Positions 47,854 to 58,858 of a stretch of DNA of 64,000 nucleotides are shown here, in pieces. The position numbers and the translations under genes were made by a program. Below the pieces are notes generated by a model. The model saw only the letters and a program-made list of their open reading frames with translations. It was not told where the DNA came from and ran no database searches. Source of the DNA: Paramecium octaurelia (lineage: Eukaryota; Ciliophora; Oligohymenophorea; Peniculida; Parameciidae); NCBI GenBank assembly GCA_905182995.1, contig CAJJDP010000079.1:261893-325892 (forward strand). Direction: 5' to 3'. How positions within the stretch are numbered: position 1 is the first letter of the stretch; the number at the start of each line of letters is the position of its first letter.

Positions 47854-49678
47854 TCAATCTATTATTCCTTTATATGAATTTAATTTCTTAATCTGACTCG
47901 CAGTCATCTCTTTATTCACTTCTAGTTGAACAATCAAGGGATCTTTTAATACTTTCAACATATCAAAGTATGTGAAATAAGGCTAGACAATTCTCTATAA
48001 GAATTCAGTGTACTCCTTTGATTATTATATATCTTAAGGTATGAGTAGGGAGAGGAGTGTTTCAAAATCTTAAAATTTCAAGACATTCTACGTATGAGCT
48101 GTGAAGAGCATCTTAAACTTATCGGCAAAAGAACCTCTCAGTAGAATGCTTAAACAGATGAGAAATTCCCTAAAATCTAAGAGCTCTGATTTATTTTCAT
48201 CGAATAAGTTAAAAATTAACTACAGTTTTTCTTAATCTAAAGGATAATGTTAGGTCTCTTTTCGTAAAAATATCTCCTATTTATATATAAAAAACTGATG
48301 ATATTACCATAAATGATAGAAATGTATCTATATTGATGCCATATTTTTAGAGTTTAAATTATTATATTATTAAAGTCTCTCTGTATTGATCATCTCCATC
48401 TTCATCAGATGAATCAGTTAATTATGCTAATTATTTCATACTTTTTCTTTACTATTAATCAATTTAAATGGTTCTTTTCTCTAAACAATACTTTTTGAAT
48501 TCAGTTTGCAGCGTTGTGATTTCATCGATATCAAGATTTGATATTTTTTTTAATTTATTCAAAATGACAGGATCATTTTTCACCCATGATCGACTTGTTT
48601 TTGAGTAATATTATTCTATATAGATTTGTCTCTCAAATTTGGTAAAGAAAACTTTTTCCTGTTTAAATATTTCAATTAAATTGGGATAATGAACAACTTG
48701 TATTTAATAGGAACATATAAATACATTTTCCTATGTTATTTAGAATTTTAGGATGCATAAGATTTTAATCCTTTGCAACAGTTTTTAGTGTGTACAGTAT
48801 AACATTGTCAATAGGAATAAAGGATTTGAGTTTGAACATTTCAATCCAAGTGACTAATAATGAACTGGTATTAAGCACTTATATCATTAAAGTTAATAGG
48901 AGTTAAGGTCCGAAAAGTTCGATAAATTGGGTCAAGGTTTCTCTATTTTAGAAACCAGTAACGCCAATCATCTCTTGAAGAAAGTTAAGTTCAGCCTAAT
49001 AGCCAATTAAAGATGCTCCTTGCGAATTTGAGAAGAACCTTGCAGGTATAATCTCCTTAAATAGGTGATTCATAAGAAGAAAGGCCCCTTCCTCATCTGC
49101 TATGCATAAACAAAGGATTGCAATATAATTCATCCCCTAACAATACCCAATAGTTGGATTATGAGCTACGAATAATTCCAAGACTCGAATAATCGAATTT
49201 CTAATTTATTCTTGTTACTGCCCTTATTAACATTGGGTTACGAATTCTCTTATGCTGTAATTTAATAGATGAGCATCTGATCTTCCAGTCAGTACATCCT
49301 TTTCAATATTCTGTTTATCAAACAACTCTGGAGGCTGTTTAAACTTTATCTTCCTCTTTTTGTCTCCCAATAATTTGTTCATGAGAAGTGATTTAATATT
49401 CCATTTTAATTTGTATACATCGATCAAATCCTGGTAATATAGGTAATCTCTATAACAATTATCGCAAACTCTTTATGGTTTTTCGAACTCTCTCACCAAT
49501 TCATTGGGTATAGCATATAACTTTGTAGATGAAATGGAATTACCTTGATTTGACTTTTGCTACAAGAGGTACACACATCTTAATGACACCTTTTACACTG
49601 GCTAGAGAAACGCATAAGGCTAAAATTATGATTAGAATTAACTACAATATTTAAAGAGTCTTTGAACATACACAACAT
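47854..49678 (-). CDS. TBC-domain Rab-GAP with N-terminal FYVE-like zinc finger
   Basis: N-terminal Cys/His-rich module SSQCKRCHQDVCTSCSKSQ and KPQRVCDNCYRDYLYYQDL fits the distal part of a FYVE-type finger. A TBC domain follows: IIRVLELFVAHNPTIGYCQG, MNYIAILCLC and NHLFKEIIP, with the YCQGMN motif of Rab GTPase-activating proteins. Introns include ~23 nt near 49525-49547 and a 28-nt one in the TBC C-terminal part; more are needed for full frame. Start is ATG 49678 (MLCMFKDSLNIV); an upstream ATG at 49701 in another frame (MNIFEKSKCCVCSK) would supply the missing first CxxC pair, so the 5' end is uncertain. TGA 47854-47856, 8 bp from the convergent RING stop. Confidence 0.8.
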
Positions 49679-49738
49679 TTTGATTTTTCAAAAATATTCA
49701 TTAATAGTTAATAAATATATTAAAATTACCCGGGAAGA

Positions 49739-52067
49739 ATGTATATAGAAGAATTTTCTAATTAACTAAATTTGGATCAAGAAACCTTAGATTAAGTAAG
49801 AATAGCTATGCAGTAATTTTCAGAATAAGAGGAAAAAGTATATTTCATTAGAAGGTATTTAGATTTACGTTCCAGCTGTAGTTTATTTGTGTAGCCAAAG
49901 CTGTCAAATACAATAAATAGATGGATAAACAAAATAAGGCAATGGAATTACACTTACATAAGTATAATGGTAATAAGATTGTAGATAATTCGCAATTTGG
50001 ATCCCCAAACTGATATTGAGTAGTTCTTATTGGTTTTATAACAACTTCCTTCTCTACCGAAGTATCATTCAAGTGAATTTGATAGTGTTGTCAGATAAGC
50101 CAATTTCAGCTTCAGATTATACAAAAAGTTTGACAAATGCTTTAGCCTCATTCAGTAAAATCAATAAATTGAATATTTATTAGGCCATTCTAGAATCCAA
50201 GTTCGACTCCTTAATTCAGAAAAGAGGATGATAGCGATCCTTACATATAAGCCTTAAAGAAAGTAGCATGGATTCTGTGCATAATGGTTCGATAAAACAT
50301 TTTACAATATGAAGAGTAGTTAGGTAAGAATGAGCACAATATCTATGATCCAAATAGTAAAGTTATTTTGATTCTGGTTGGATCTTTATCAAGAATATTT
50401 TCAAATTTACCAAATACATTCACATAAAATGTTGCAGATCTTTCATAAAAAATGTTATCCTTTTTTTGTAATGATTTAAACGAATGCGATGAGGAATTAA
50501 AGTATTATTAAAATCTGTGTTTTAAATGCATAAATCAAATTGCATGTGTGATGCAACATAAAGCCAAAGTTTTAGATTTGTAATAAGATCCTCAAGAAAA
50601 TCAAATTCATATTTTATTTGAAGAGAATACAATTGAATAGACGTATAAAAGACTACATAAATATTATGAGAAGACCAGAAAACATTCAGATTTAGATGAA
50701 GAATGCTTTCTAAGATAAAGGATTGTATTTACTCCTAAAAAAGACATTAACAAATAAACAGATTATTCAGAATTTGAAACTTTATAAAAGAAAACAAAAA
50801 TAAAAAGTGACCCTCCTTTTATGCAGACACCTTTAAAAGACAACAAGTTTTCCAACACACTAGAACAAACATATTTTGATATTAAAAAAAATGCAAATCC
50901 TCAAACTCCAATAAGTAAATGTATGGAATTATATTAATGGATGAAGAAAATCACTATTCAACATTATAAATGTTTTGAGGATTATGATGAAAAGGAGTTT
51001 CATGATAGGGCAATTCATAAAATTAGAAAGTACTTTGAAGTCACTGAAGCAATGAAAACTTAAAAATAAAATGAATAAGAATAAACTATATTCACATTAT
51101 CTCTAGCTGTCATTGACTCATTAATTAAATAGAATGAAGGTTAATTTGATTTGAAACTCCTTAAAAATGATCTCTTCCAATTTTCTATTTTAGGTTTATC
51201 CTTGTATACCCATTAAATCATAAACTAAAAACCTAATCTATTGTAAAACATGAAACAATTATGCACAATCTTTGAGATAGGCCCCTTAGATTTATTTAGA
51301 GTGATTGCCAATTTTGCTCATTTCAATCGACAGATGCCCTCTACTATTACTTCATAACTCTTTGAATTAGAGAAACACATCCTATTCAATTTGATGTGGC
51401 AAACAGATGCTAAGAAACTAGTCGAAATCTTCAGAGACAGTATTGAATATATAATAATGCCATGTAGATTCCCCAAAATATTTTGAATAGGAATTAGTGA
51501 GAAGATTCTAGAACCATTTAGCCTTGAGAGTGAAAGAACTTTGTAAAATACTATAATTAGACATTCATGATTTTGCTTATTCAGCAATATGCGAATTTAT
51601 GAAGAATCCAAAATTAGAAGTACTAAAGGATGTGATTTTTGACACTGTGATAGTTTGCACATTTTATGTGATACAAAAACATCACAAACAAAGTCCTTCC
51701 TTTAACACTTTCAATAAAGTAAGAACATTTTTAATCACAATAGCTTTACACTAAATATTACTCCCAATAAAAGCAAGTATTCACACGAATTGTTGAGTAT
51801 TACAACGATAGATTTTTGAATGAATTCAGAGATATCGTGAAATCAATATCGAATGCTCAACCTTTGCATATTCCTAAGAATTTTGAATGCCAAAGTCCAT
51901 TGATAATAAAACCTATTCCTGTATCTCCTAATTAGAAACTATCCTATATAGCTACTCCAGAACCACCCTCCCCTCAAAAAAACTTCATGCGCTCATTGAT
52001 GCAAAAGATAAAACCATAATAATAACCATAATAAAAATAATAAGACATTCAACCTTTCCAAGATTGA
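49739..52067 (+). CDS. Retinoblastoma-like pocket protein
   Basis: Cell-cycle repressor that binds E2F-type factors through a two-part pocket (family). The N-terminal domain has IYVPAVVYLCSQ, GNGITLTQIIRN and NFSFRLYKKFDKCFSLI, matching the RB/p107 N-terminal cyclin-like fold. Pocket A: NPQTPISKCMELYQWMKKIT, then FTLSLAVIDSLIKQNEGQFD and LLKNDLFQFSILGLSLYTH. Pocket B: LALRVKELCKILQLDIHDFA, then EVLKDVIFDTVIVCTFYVIQ, and the terminal PLHIPKNF. Introns 49838-49862, 49962-49984, 50155-50183, 51440-51467 and 51719-51743 give exactly 733 codons, TGA 52065-52067. The frame closed only after choosing these introns. The N-terminus is shorter than in animals (732 aa in total). Divergent from the TBC gene across 60 bp. 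Confidence 0.88.
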
Positions 52068-52087
52068 TTTTATATTTAATAAAGCAA

Positions 52088-52932
52088 TCAAAGAACTTCT
52101 GCCAAGATATTTTGATTTCTCTCCATCTACTATATTGCTGGTCTAAACAACTAAAATTATATCCCTTGCAACATGATTCCCATGTATGTTAAAATCACTC
52201 TCTCTGTCTGCACCTTCCAAATATGAGTATATTGTAACTTCATGGAATTATTTTAACATAGCACTCTAAATTATACTAATCATTACGTGCAAGAGTCACA
52301 CAAATATATAAGATAAATGGTATGTAATGCATTTGAGCTGCCTTCTTCTTCTCTAAAAAACTATTCGCATAAGCAAAATAGACCATATTTAATAAAAATG
52401 ATAAATCCATAAGTGTTTCATGTTAAAATAATTAAGTTGGCATCGTCTAGAGAATTATTTCAATCAGTAAAAGAAAATGAGCAACCTGTCCTGCCAGACA
52501 GATCGTGGGATTAAAATTCATTTTATGTTGCTTCTTTGTCAAAAACGGCAAAGTTCCTATTTGCTTATTTGTAAATGATTTCTTTATTATATCTGAGATT
52601 ACTATGCCAAGTATACAAAGACAACACATACAAACCTCTTACTTAAATTAATAACTTACAATCAGTCCAACATTGTACGATAATGGATCATCATAAAAAA
52701 AATAAATCCTGTCCTCTTCTGGCAAATTAGATAGAGCAATCAAAAAACTACATATACTCAGGCAGCAATATATCGTTGGTTAATTACTCAAAATTAAAGT
52801 CTTTTAATTCTCCTGCTTCGTTTCTCTCATTGAAGAAAATAACGAAACCCTATCATCTGCCAAAATATCATAATTATATGTCTCTTTCACATCTCTTTTT
52901 TCATAAAATGCAATGATATCGTCCTTATTCAT
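52088..52932 (-). CDS. Small multi-pass membrane protein
   Basis: MNKDDIIAFYEKRDVKETYN (ATG 52932), hydrophobic segments (YCCLSICSFLIALSNL; LIVCMCCLCILGIVISDI; LAGQVAHFLLLIEIIL; YIPFILYICVTLA) and a C-terminus that seems to read FNIHGNHVARDIILQMERNQ to TGA 52088-52090. Introns of 24 and 22 nt are good; a third of about 34 nt, or another of the same phase, is needed for frame. No family recognised. The 20-bp gap to the convergent RB gene is very short. Confidence 0.55.
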
Positions 52933-53426
52933 CGCAGATGTTTCTAAATAAGTTATTTAATAAATAAACTATTTATATAAACTTATTATGTCTAATTCAT
53001 TATTATCAAAATTATATAACCAATTCAAAATTTATCACTTAGATATCCTTATTGCAAAAATATTATTATATTAATGTGAATCACATTTATTATAATTGTT
53101 CTACTGATCATCTTAATTACTATAAAATGTGTTAGAACTCTTTTTGGATTTAAGATGTTAAATTTGATAATGGTAGATTTCTATCATTATTCTTATCAAC
53201 AGTATACTCTTTAATCTAAGTGTAATTATATTAAATGCTCTTTTATTTTAATAATCTATCTTTATATCATTAAACAAAGTTTTTCATAGAATTTTAAGAT
53301 AATTAATGAACCAAAATTAAATCATTTTTAGAAATCTCTCTGGGTTTTAGAAAATGTAACAACATACCACAATAATTTAATGAGATTTAGTTTAAACTCT
53401 TTAATCATTTGGAATAAATAATTAAT
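52933..53426. other. A/T-rich spacer with a TGA-poor plus-strand frame
   Basis: From 52988 a plus frame (MSNSLLSKLYNQFKIYHLDI) reaches a TGA at ~39 codons, and a second frame is open from ~53100 for about 200 codons, running antisense into the zinc-finger gene. Since only TGA stops, such open frames arise by chance in A/T-rich DNA; no gene is called. Confidence 0.4.
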
Positions 53427-54407
53427 TCACTTATTTTATGTATTATCATTTTTTTATACTTATATGAAATTAATTTTAAGTTTGGTTGGTTTTTTTGTAG
53501 AATTAGAGTGGAGATCCTTTTATTCTTCATCTTTCTTTTCTGAATTCTCTGCATTTAATTCGACAGGAATATACACCTAATTAAATACAAATCCACATTC
53601 CTTTGCCTCATCCTATGATGATCTCAAACTGTTATTATTGTTTTTTGGGGGCATTAGAACCTTTTTTAGAGCAGGTTGAGGTTGTATAATATCCATAATA
53701 TTGTTTAAATCTAATTTCTGATGGAACTTTTGCTTTACTCCATTTAATTTAATTGATGGTTTGATTTATAATAGTTAAGCATCAACCTTTGTTTCCACTT
53801 GAGTCAATTACCCATAATTATGTGCTTGGGATATGTGCTTCTCCAAGGTATCTCCTTTAGAGAAAGACGACTTACATTTGATACAGATATAGATTTCTAG
53901 ATCAGCCAAATGTTCATATCTGATATGGTTAAGACAATTTTATTGGTCCTTTATGATTTGTTGGCATTCTTTGCATTTTTAATCCTGTTCAAAATATAAC
54001 TTAAAAAATCCTTTATGAAGCTTTTCAAAGAGATCATTTTTGTATTCTTTATCACAGAATTACTTTAATGCTTCTATTTGGTTAATGGAACTTTGCTTCA
54101 TCTTTTATTCGATGTGATAATAAAATCGTGATATTAATTTGCGAGCAGTCTATTTAATATCAATGGCTTATTCCTGCTTGGGATCTTCAGCACTAATAAT
54201 CACTTCAACGCTAGTTTCATCATTTATAATGACTACTGGGTTATCACTTGCCTTGGATTTGATCATGTCTGTGTTTTTTTCGATGTTGAAATTATGTTTT
54301 TTAATAAGCGTTTGTAGAATATACAATTTGTCATTAAGTTTAGAAATGTTCTTGTGACATTTCTTCACATTGGCTAGGATTTAAGTCTTGTTAATTTGAG
54401 ATTGCAT
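53427..54407 (-). CDS. C2H2 zinc-finger protein
   Basis: Uninterrupted 327-codon frame: MQSQINKTQILANVKKCHKN (54407) to ...FIQVQKNDNTQNK (TGA 53427-53429). Two fingers: CKECQQIIKDQQNCLNHIRY-EH and CIKCKSSFSKGDTLEKHISQ-AH, both C-x2-C-x12-H-x4-H. The N-terminal half is helical and coiled; the C-terminal third is basic and disordered (KPSIKLNGVKQKFHQKLDLN). Possible nucleic-acid-binding protein, but two fingers alone are not decisive. No introns needed. Confidence 0.75.
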
Positions 54408-54512
54408 AAATAAATAATAAATAATAGTGAAATTCCCGATTTCATACTATTAAATAATATAATATAAATTTATGATTTAATTCAATAATATTAATTGTTT
54501 ATAAAATTATCA

Positions 54513-57118
54513 TCAATAATAATTATCAATGTCTTCATCACTTTATTATTTGTTTATTTAGTCCCACTCATCTTAGAAGTAACTCTGATTTGGTTAAGCA
54601 TATATATCTGAAAATAAATTGTAACATCTCCAAATGAGCTATTCAATTTTCAGATGCAATCCAATAGGCCTATTATCAACATCTTCAGCAATTCTAGCAA
54701 ATGCTTCCAAGAACTCCACAAAACTCATTTAAAATATTCTGTCTGAATTGACCTCGTCAACCTGAGTCATCATGGCCTTGTTAAATGCAAATAATGAAGT
54801 GTTCGGCCCGTATGTATCCAATTGATTCAATCCAATATGAGAACACATATCCTACAACTCTTGCAAACTCATAAATGGCTTCTATCCTGGCTTCACCTTC
54901 TTCACACTATATCTGATATAAACACTATCCAATATAGTCTTATAATGCTTCATGCACATGTCACATTGTTCATTCCAATACCTAGAGTCTCTAAAGATCT
55001 AACTATTATATTTATTGAATTCCTCCTTCAGATGATCCTCCCATAACCATCTCAAGGCTTCTTCAAAGGATTTCGCAATCCCATTTCGAATATACTTGTC
55101 TTCAGCTATTCTGATCCACATTTCAAGAAACTAGAATCTGACCATTCCTCTCTCTGGTTTCCTGTAATTTCCCTTTTCCGTTCCAGATATGGTGGCCAAG
55201 TATTTTAATTCCATATCCTATTATTTGATTACTCCTTTCTCATTCATTTCAGTTAACTTGATCTAGCTTAACAATTGTAAGTTGATTAAGGAAGAGATGG
55301 CCCAAATATCTCCAATGGGTGATAGGCATGCAAAGTGTCTAAAATTCAAATTATCAATTACTTATAAGTATCCTTTATTTATTGATAGTTTGATCTCAAA
55401 AATTCATAGCAACCATTTCGATCGTTTTCATCCTTTATCAATTTGGTAATTCTACTTAAATTCCAATCATTTTAAAAACACTTATCCAACAACTCATCAG
55501 TATCTTTTTTCCAATCCTTAAACAGAGATATTGGAAATGACCAAATCCTCTTATTCTCAATGATATCAGGTACGTAAAGCAAGTCCTCTTACCTTGGCTA
55601 AACATTGATAATTGGCATATAATATTTATCTATGATTTATGTTCCTTAAACATTTAAGTAATTTAATTGATGCAATTTTACATCCACTTTTTTGTCTAAG
55701 ATTCTCACTTTGTTCAATGGCAATGGCCATCTCTTATGAAGTTAATCCTAAGCTACACATTGGATATCGTCATTTGTAAAAAAGTAATAACACAAACCTG
55801 GAGGAACCATCCTCTACACTTTCAAACCTTCTTCAACCTTTCCCATATATAAGTCGTCATAATTCAAATAAGATAGATGCAAGAACATTGGATCGTTTGC
55901 TGGACCAGATTCTTATGGGTTCCATTAGAAATCTACTTAGCGCCAACCTTCACAAATCCAACAACAATCTTTGATGTTGGTATCTCGATATGATCTTAAG
56001 CGTTTCTACTTGATGTATTAGCATCCTTGTATTCTTTGAGCAATTTAATGTTGAGTCTATTCCGTTTCTCCGGATTCAATAGGTATCAAAAATCCTTTAG
56101 TATCTACATAGCCAGAATTACCTGTATAATGAAATCCTATGATTGTTTTATTTTTTTTCAATCCTTCAGCTATGTTGCATGTGATTTTATATGGGATTCT
56201 ATTAAAAGACAAATCAAAATGAATTAATTCTTTATTGGTGCTCACCATTTGATTAAAACTATTTGACCAATCCAAACCAATTCCTATTGAATTTTAGGAT
56301 AAATCTAATACTTTTAAATTAGATTTTTGCAAACTATTAAAAATCATGATTGCTCCATTTCCATTCAATCTATTAAAATGCAAATATAATTCCGATAAGT
56401 CTTCATTATTGTAAATCATATTACAAAGTGCTGTACAACAATTATTCGATATATTGTTCTTACTCAAATTCAAAATCTTCAATGATCTATTATCAGCAAC
56501 CCTTTCCAAGATTTCAATTATTTAACTTTCCTTTAGCTTATTGTCTTCTAAATTTAATAATTATATTTTGCAATCTCGACTCACCAAAGAATTTCCAATT
56601 TCCTAACATCCACTGCCAATCTTATTTTTTGATAAACTCAACTTATATGCTCCTCTAGTACTTCTTATAATCTCAGATGAACTCAACTAAGTCATTCGAT
56701 TGTCATTTAGGTGAAACTCCTTGATGTCATTTTGCTTCTGCAATCCCCTTGCCAAAATCACCATATACTTGTCTCCATACTTCATATGGCTATTAAGAGA
56801 TCAATTATACTTTAAGTGTAAAACATCATTCTTTTGTCGATTAAATAATCCAAAACTCCCAGGAGGAATTTGCGGAGAAGACAAACTACTCATTAGGTTA
56901 TCATTTCTATTATAAAATTGGTTTTATTCTTAAATTCTTTCGATTGTTTTGTGAAATCGGTAAAACTCCTATTTCGTACTTGTTGTAGTTTCAGGAAAGA
57001 AATCAATACTGAAATCAAGTTCCTCATCTTCATTCCTTTGAGTGATGAAACGACCCTTATTTTAGATCGGAATCTTAGGTAGAGACCTCGTTATATTCAC
57101 CTTTTTGCGGATTTTCAT
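54513..57118 (-). CDS. Leucine-rich-repeat protein with conserved C-terminal module
   Basis: MKIRKKVNITRSLPKIPIQN (ATG 57118). A 21-nt intron near 56795-56815 joins the N-terminus to an LRR domain of RNase-inhibitor type: SLKILNLSKNNISNNCCTAL, DLSELYLHFNRLNGNGAIMI, NLKVLDLSQNSI and ELIHFDLSFNRIPYKIT. The C-terminal ~450 residues include KDCCWICEGWRQVDFQWNPQ, RMVPPGLCYYFFTNDD and a final EF-hand-like helix pair (NKAMMTQVDEVNSDRIFQMS). TGA 54513-54515. At least one more small intron is needed. The C-terminal module looks conserved in ciliate LRR proteins but I cannot name it. Confidence 0.75.
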
Positions 57119-57505
57119 ATAATTAATGGGGTTGAAATAAATAATAATAATTATTGCAATTTTTCTGTAACTTATCAATTCAATTATATTTAAGAATAAA
57201 ATCTTAAATCCCTTTTGATTTTCATTCATTTTATCAAATAATTAAATCGTATATAAGTAATCCATAATAATAATATTTACAGACCTTTGAGTTAATTTGG
57301 TATAATCTATTTAATATCATTAAGTCTTAACTAGAAATGAGATTAAATTCTAGACTACTTAACAATCAACAATATTTAATTGTATTAAAAATGAGTACTA
57401 AATCCTTTTGTGTTTATTGGTAAATATAAAAAGAAACTTAGAAATTCAAATAATATAGTTTTAACATATAAAATTTGATTAAAATAATTACTAATATAAT
57501 ATGTT
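57119..57505. other. Intergenic spacer
   Basis: A/T-rich between the start of the LRR gene and the stop of the actin-like gene (both minus). No frame of note. It should contain the LRR gene promoter. Confidence 0.5.
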
Positions 57506-58823
57506 TCAAAATGTTCTTTTATGAATAAGTGACATTTTGCCTTCAGGATTCTCTTCGTATTCTTGTTTATTGATAGCTAAAGATTAAAATGTCTTAAGTG
57601 ATCCAAGCATAGAACCACCTATCCAAGCACTATATTTCCTTTGGAAATCAGCAACGAAATTGAATTCTGATCTCATAGCCCCTCCTGGATAGATTTAACA
57701 AATATCATCTTGCAATCTGGATATTAGTCCTTAAAACATAGAAGTACCTCCACCAAGCACCATGTTAGCCAGTAATTCTGATCTCAATTCCTTATCACAT
57801 CTCTAGATCGAATTAACAATCATTTAAGGCAATGAAAAACTATTCTTATTTATAATAGCAGAATTGAATAAAGCTTCAGAACAATGATATCTGATCTATG
57901 GAGTAATTTGAATGACTTATTCATCTGGTAATTCATAGCTTCTCTCTTCTTCCGTAAAATTGTCTTCTGACTTAATTTGTAATGTATATTGATTACTTGC
58001 ATTTGCATTTCATAATCACTAGCAATGTAACACATCTTTTCTTTAATATCCTTAATAATCCATTGTTTCTCTTCCTCAGAAAATTTATCGATTAACGTTT
58101 CATAACATTTCAAATCATTTTCCAAACATTGTGTGATTTCAGCCCCCGAGATATGAGAAAATTCTAAAGCATGCATAATTGGAAATCCTTAATAAATTGG
58201 GACAATTGTATTCACAGCATGTCCTAATTCAATAGATAATCCGCTTAAACAAGTTATGAAAATAATTACCTAACTAATCCAGTTGAAAACAATGACAAAC
58301 TTGCTGAATTCATGAATAAGACTGATTAAACTTTGAGATAATCAAAAAAGACTTCAGCAAGTTTCGATTTGTATTCTTTACTATTCTTTACTTGATCAAT
58401 GATTAATAAATTAACTTATTGTAATTCAGATATTTGTAATCCATCCTCAAGTATATATTGCCAGAATTCTTTCATAGATTCCACATTATCAATTTTCTAA
58501 GTAAATACAATAATTATAATTTGTACTCCATCTTTGATTGGATTTGATAACTGTACATTCAACTTTTTCTCCTTGATGACTTTCTTCAAATCTTAGCCGA
58601 ATAAGAGTTATGGTTTATTGTTTGGATTATCATTGTCATTTTAAACTGAGTGCGATCCGCATTTATTGTCATAAATTAGCTATAAATACAATAGGGTCAT
58701 AATTACTCTAGGATAGTCCTCTCCTGAGATTCCCACTTTGATAGTGTCAGTACCATTATCAATGACTACGATATCCTTTTAGTCATACTCACTCTCCATA
58801 GTGGCTCTCTTGTTGATTTTCAT
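57506..58823 (-). CDS. Divergent actin-like/actin-related protein
   Basis: Actin-fold ATP-binding protein. Phosphate-1 region IVVIDNGTDTIKVGISGEDY-PR, the phosphate-2 region LSIELGHAVNTIVPIYQG-FP, and the C-terminal MVLGGGTSMFQGLISRLQDD with YSAWIGGSMLGSL. Introns 58680-58706 (27 nt), 58497-58526 (30 nt) and two of 26 nt restore 403 codons. The second restores SNPIKDGKIDNVESMKEFW, like the YPIEHG-W region of actin. TGA 57506-57508. Start is at 58823 (MKINKRATMESEYD); 58799 is an alternative. Too divergent to be conventional actin: the loop after PR (LIYDNKCGSHSV) is unlike actin's. ARP class not assigned. Confidence 0.82.
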
Positions 58824-58858
58824 TTATATAGTTAATATATATGATTATTTATAATTAT

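Noticed and set aside
53100-53680. A 200-codon plus-strand frame as a gene overlapping the zinc-finger gene
   Set aside because: Half of it is antisense to a good gene, and with a single stop codon such lengths occur by chance in A/T-rich DNA.
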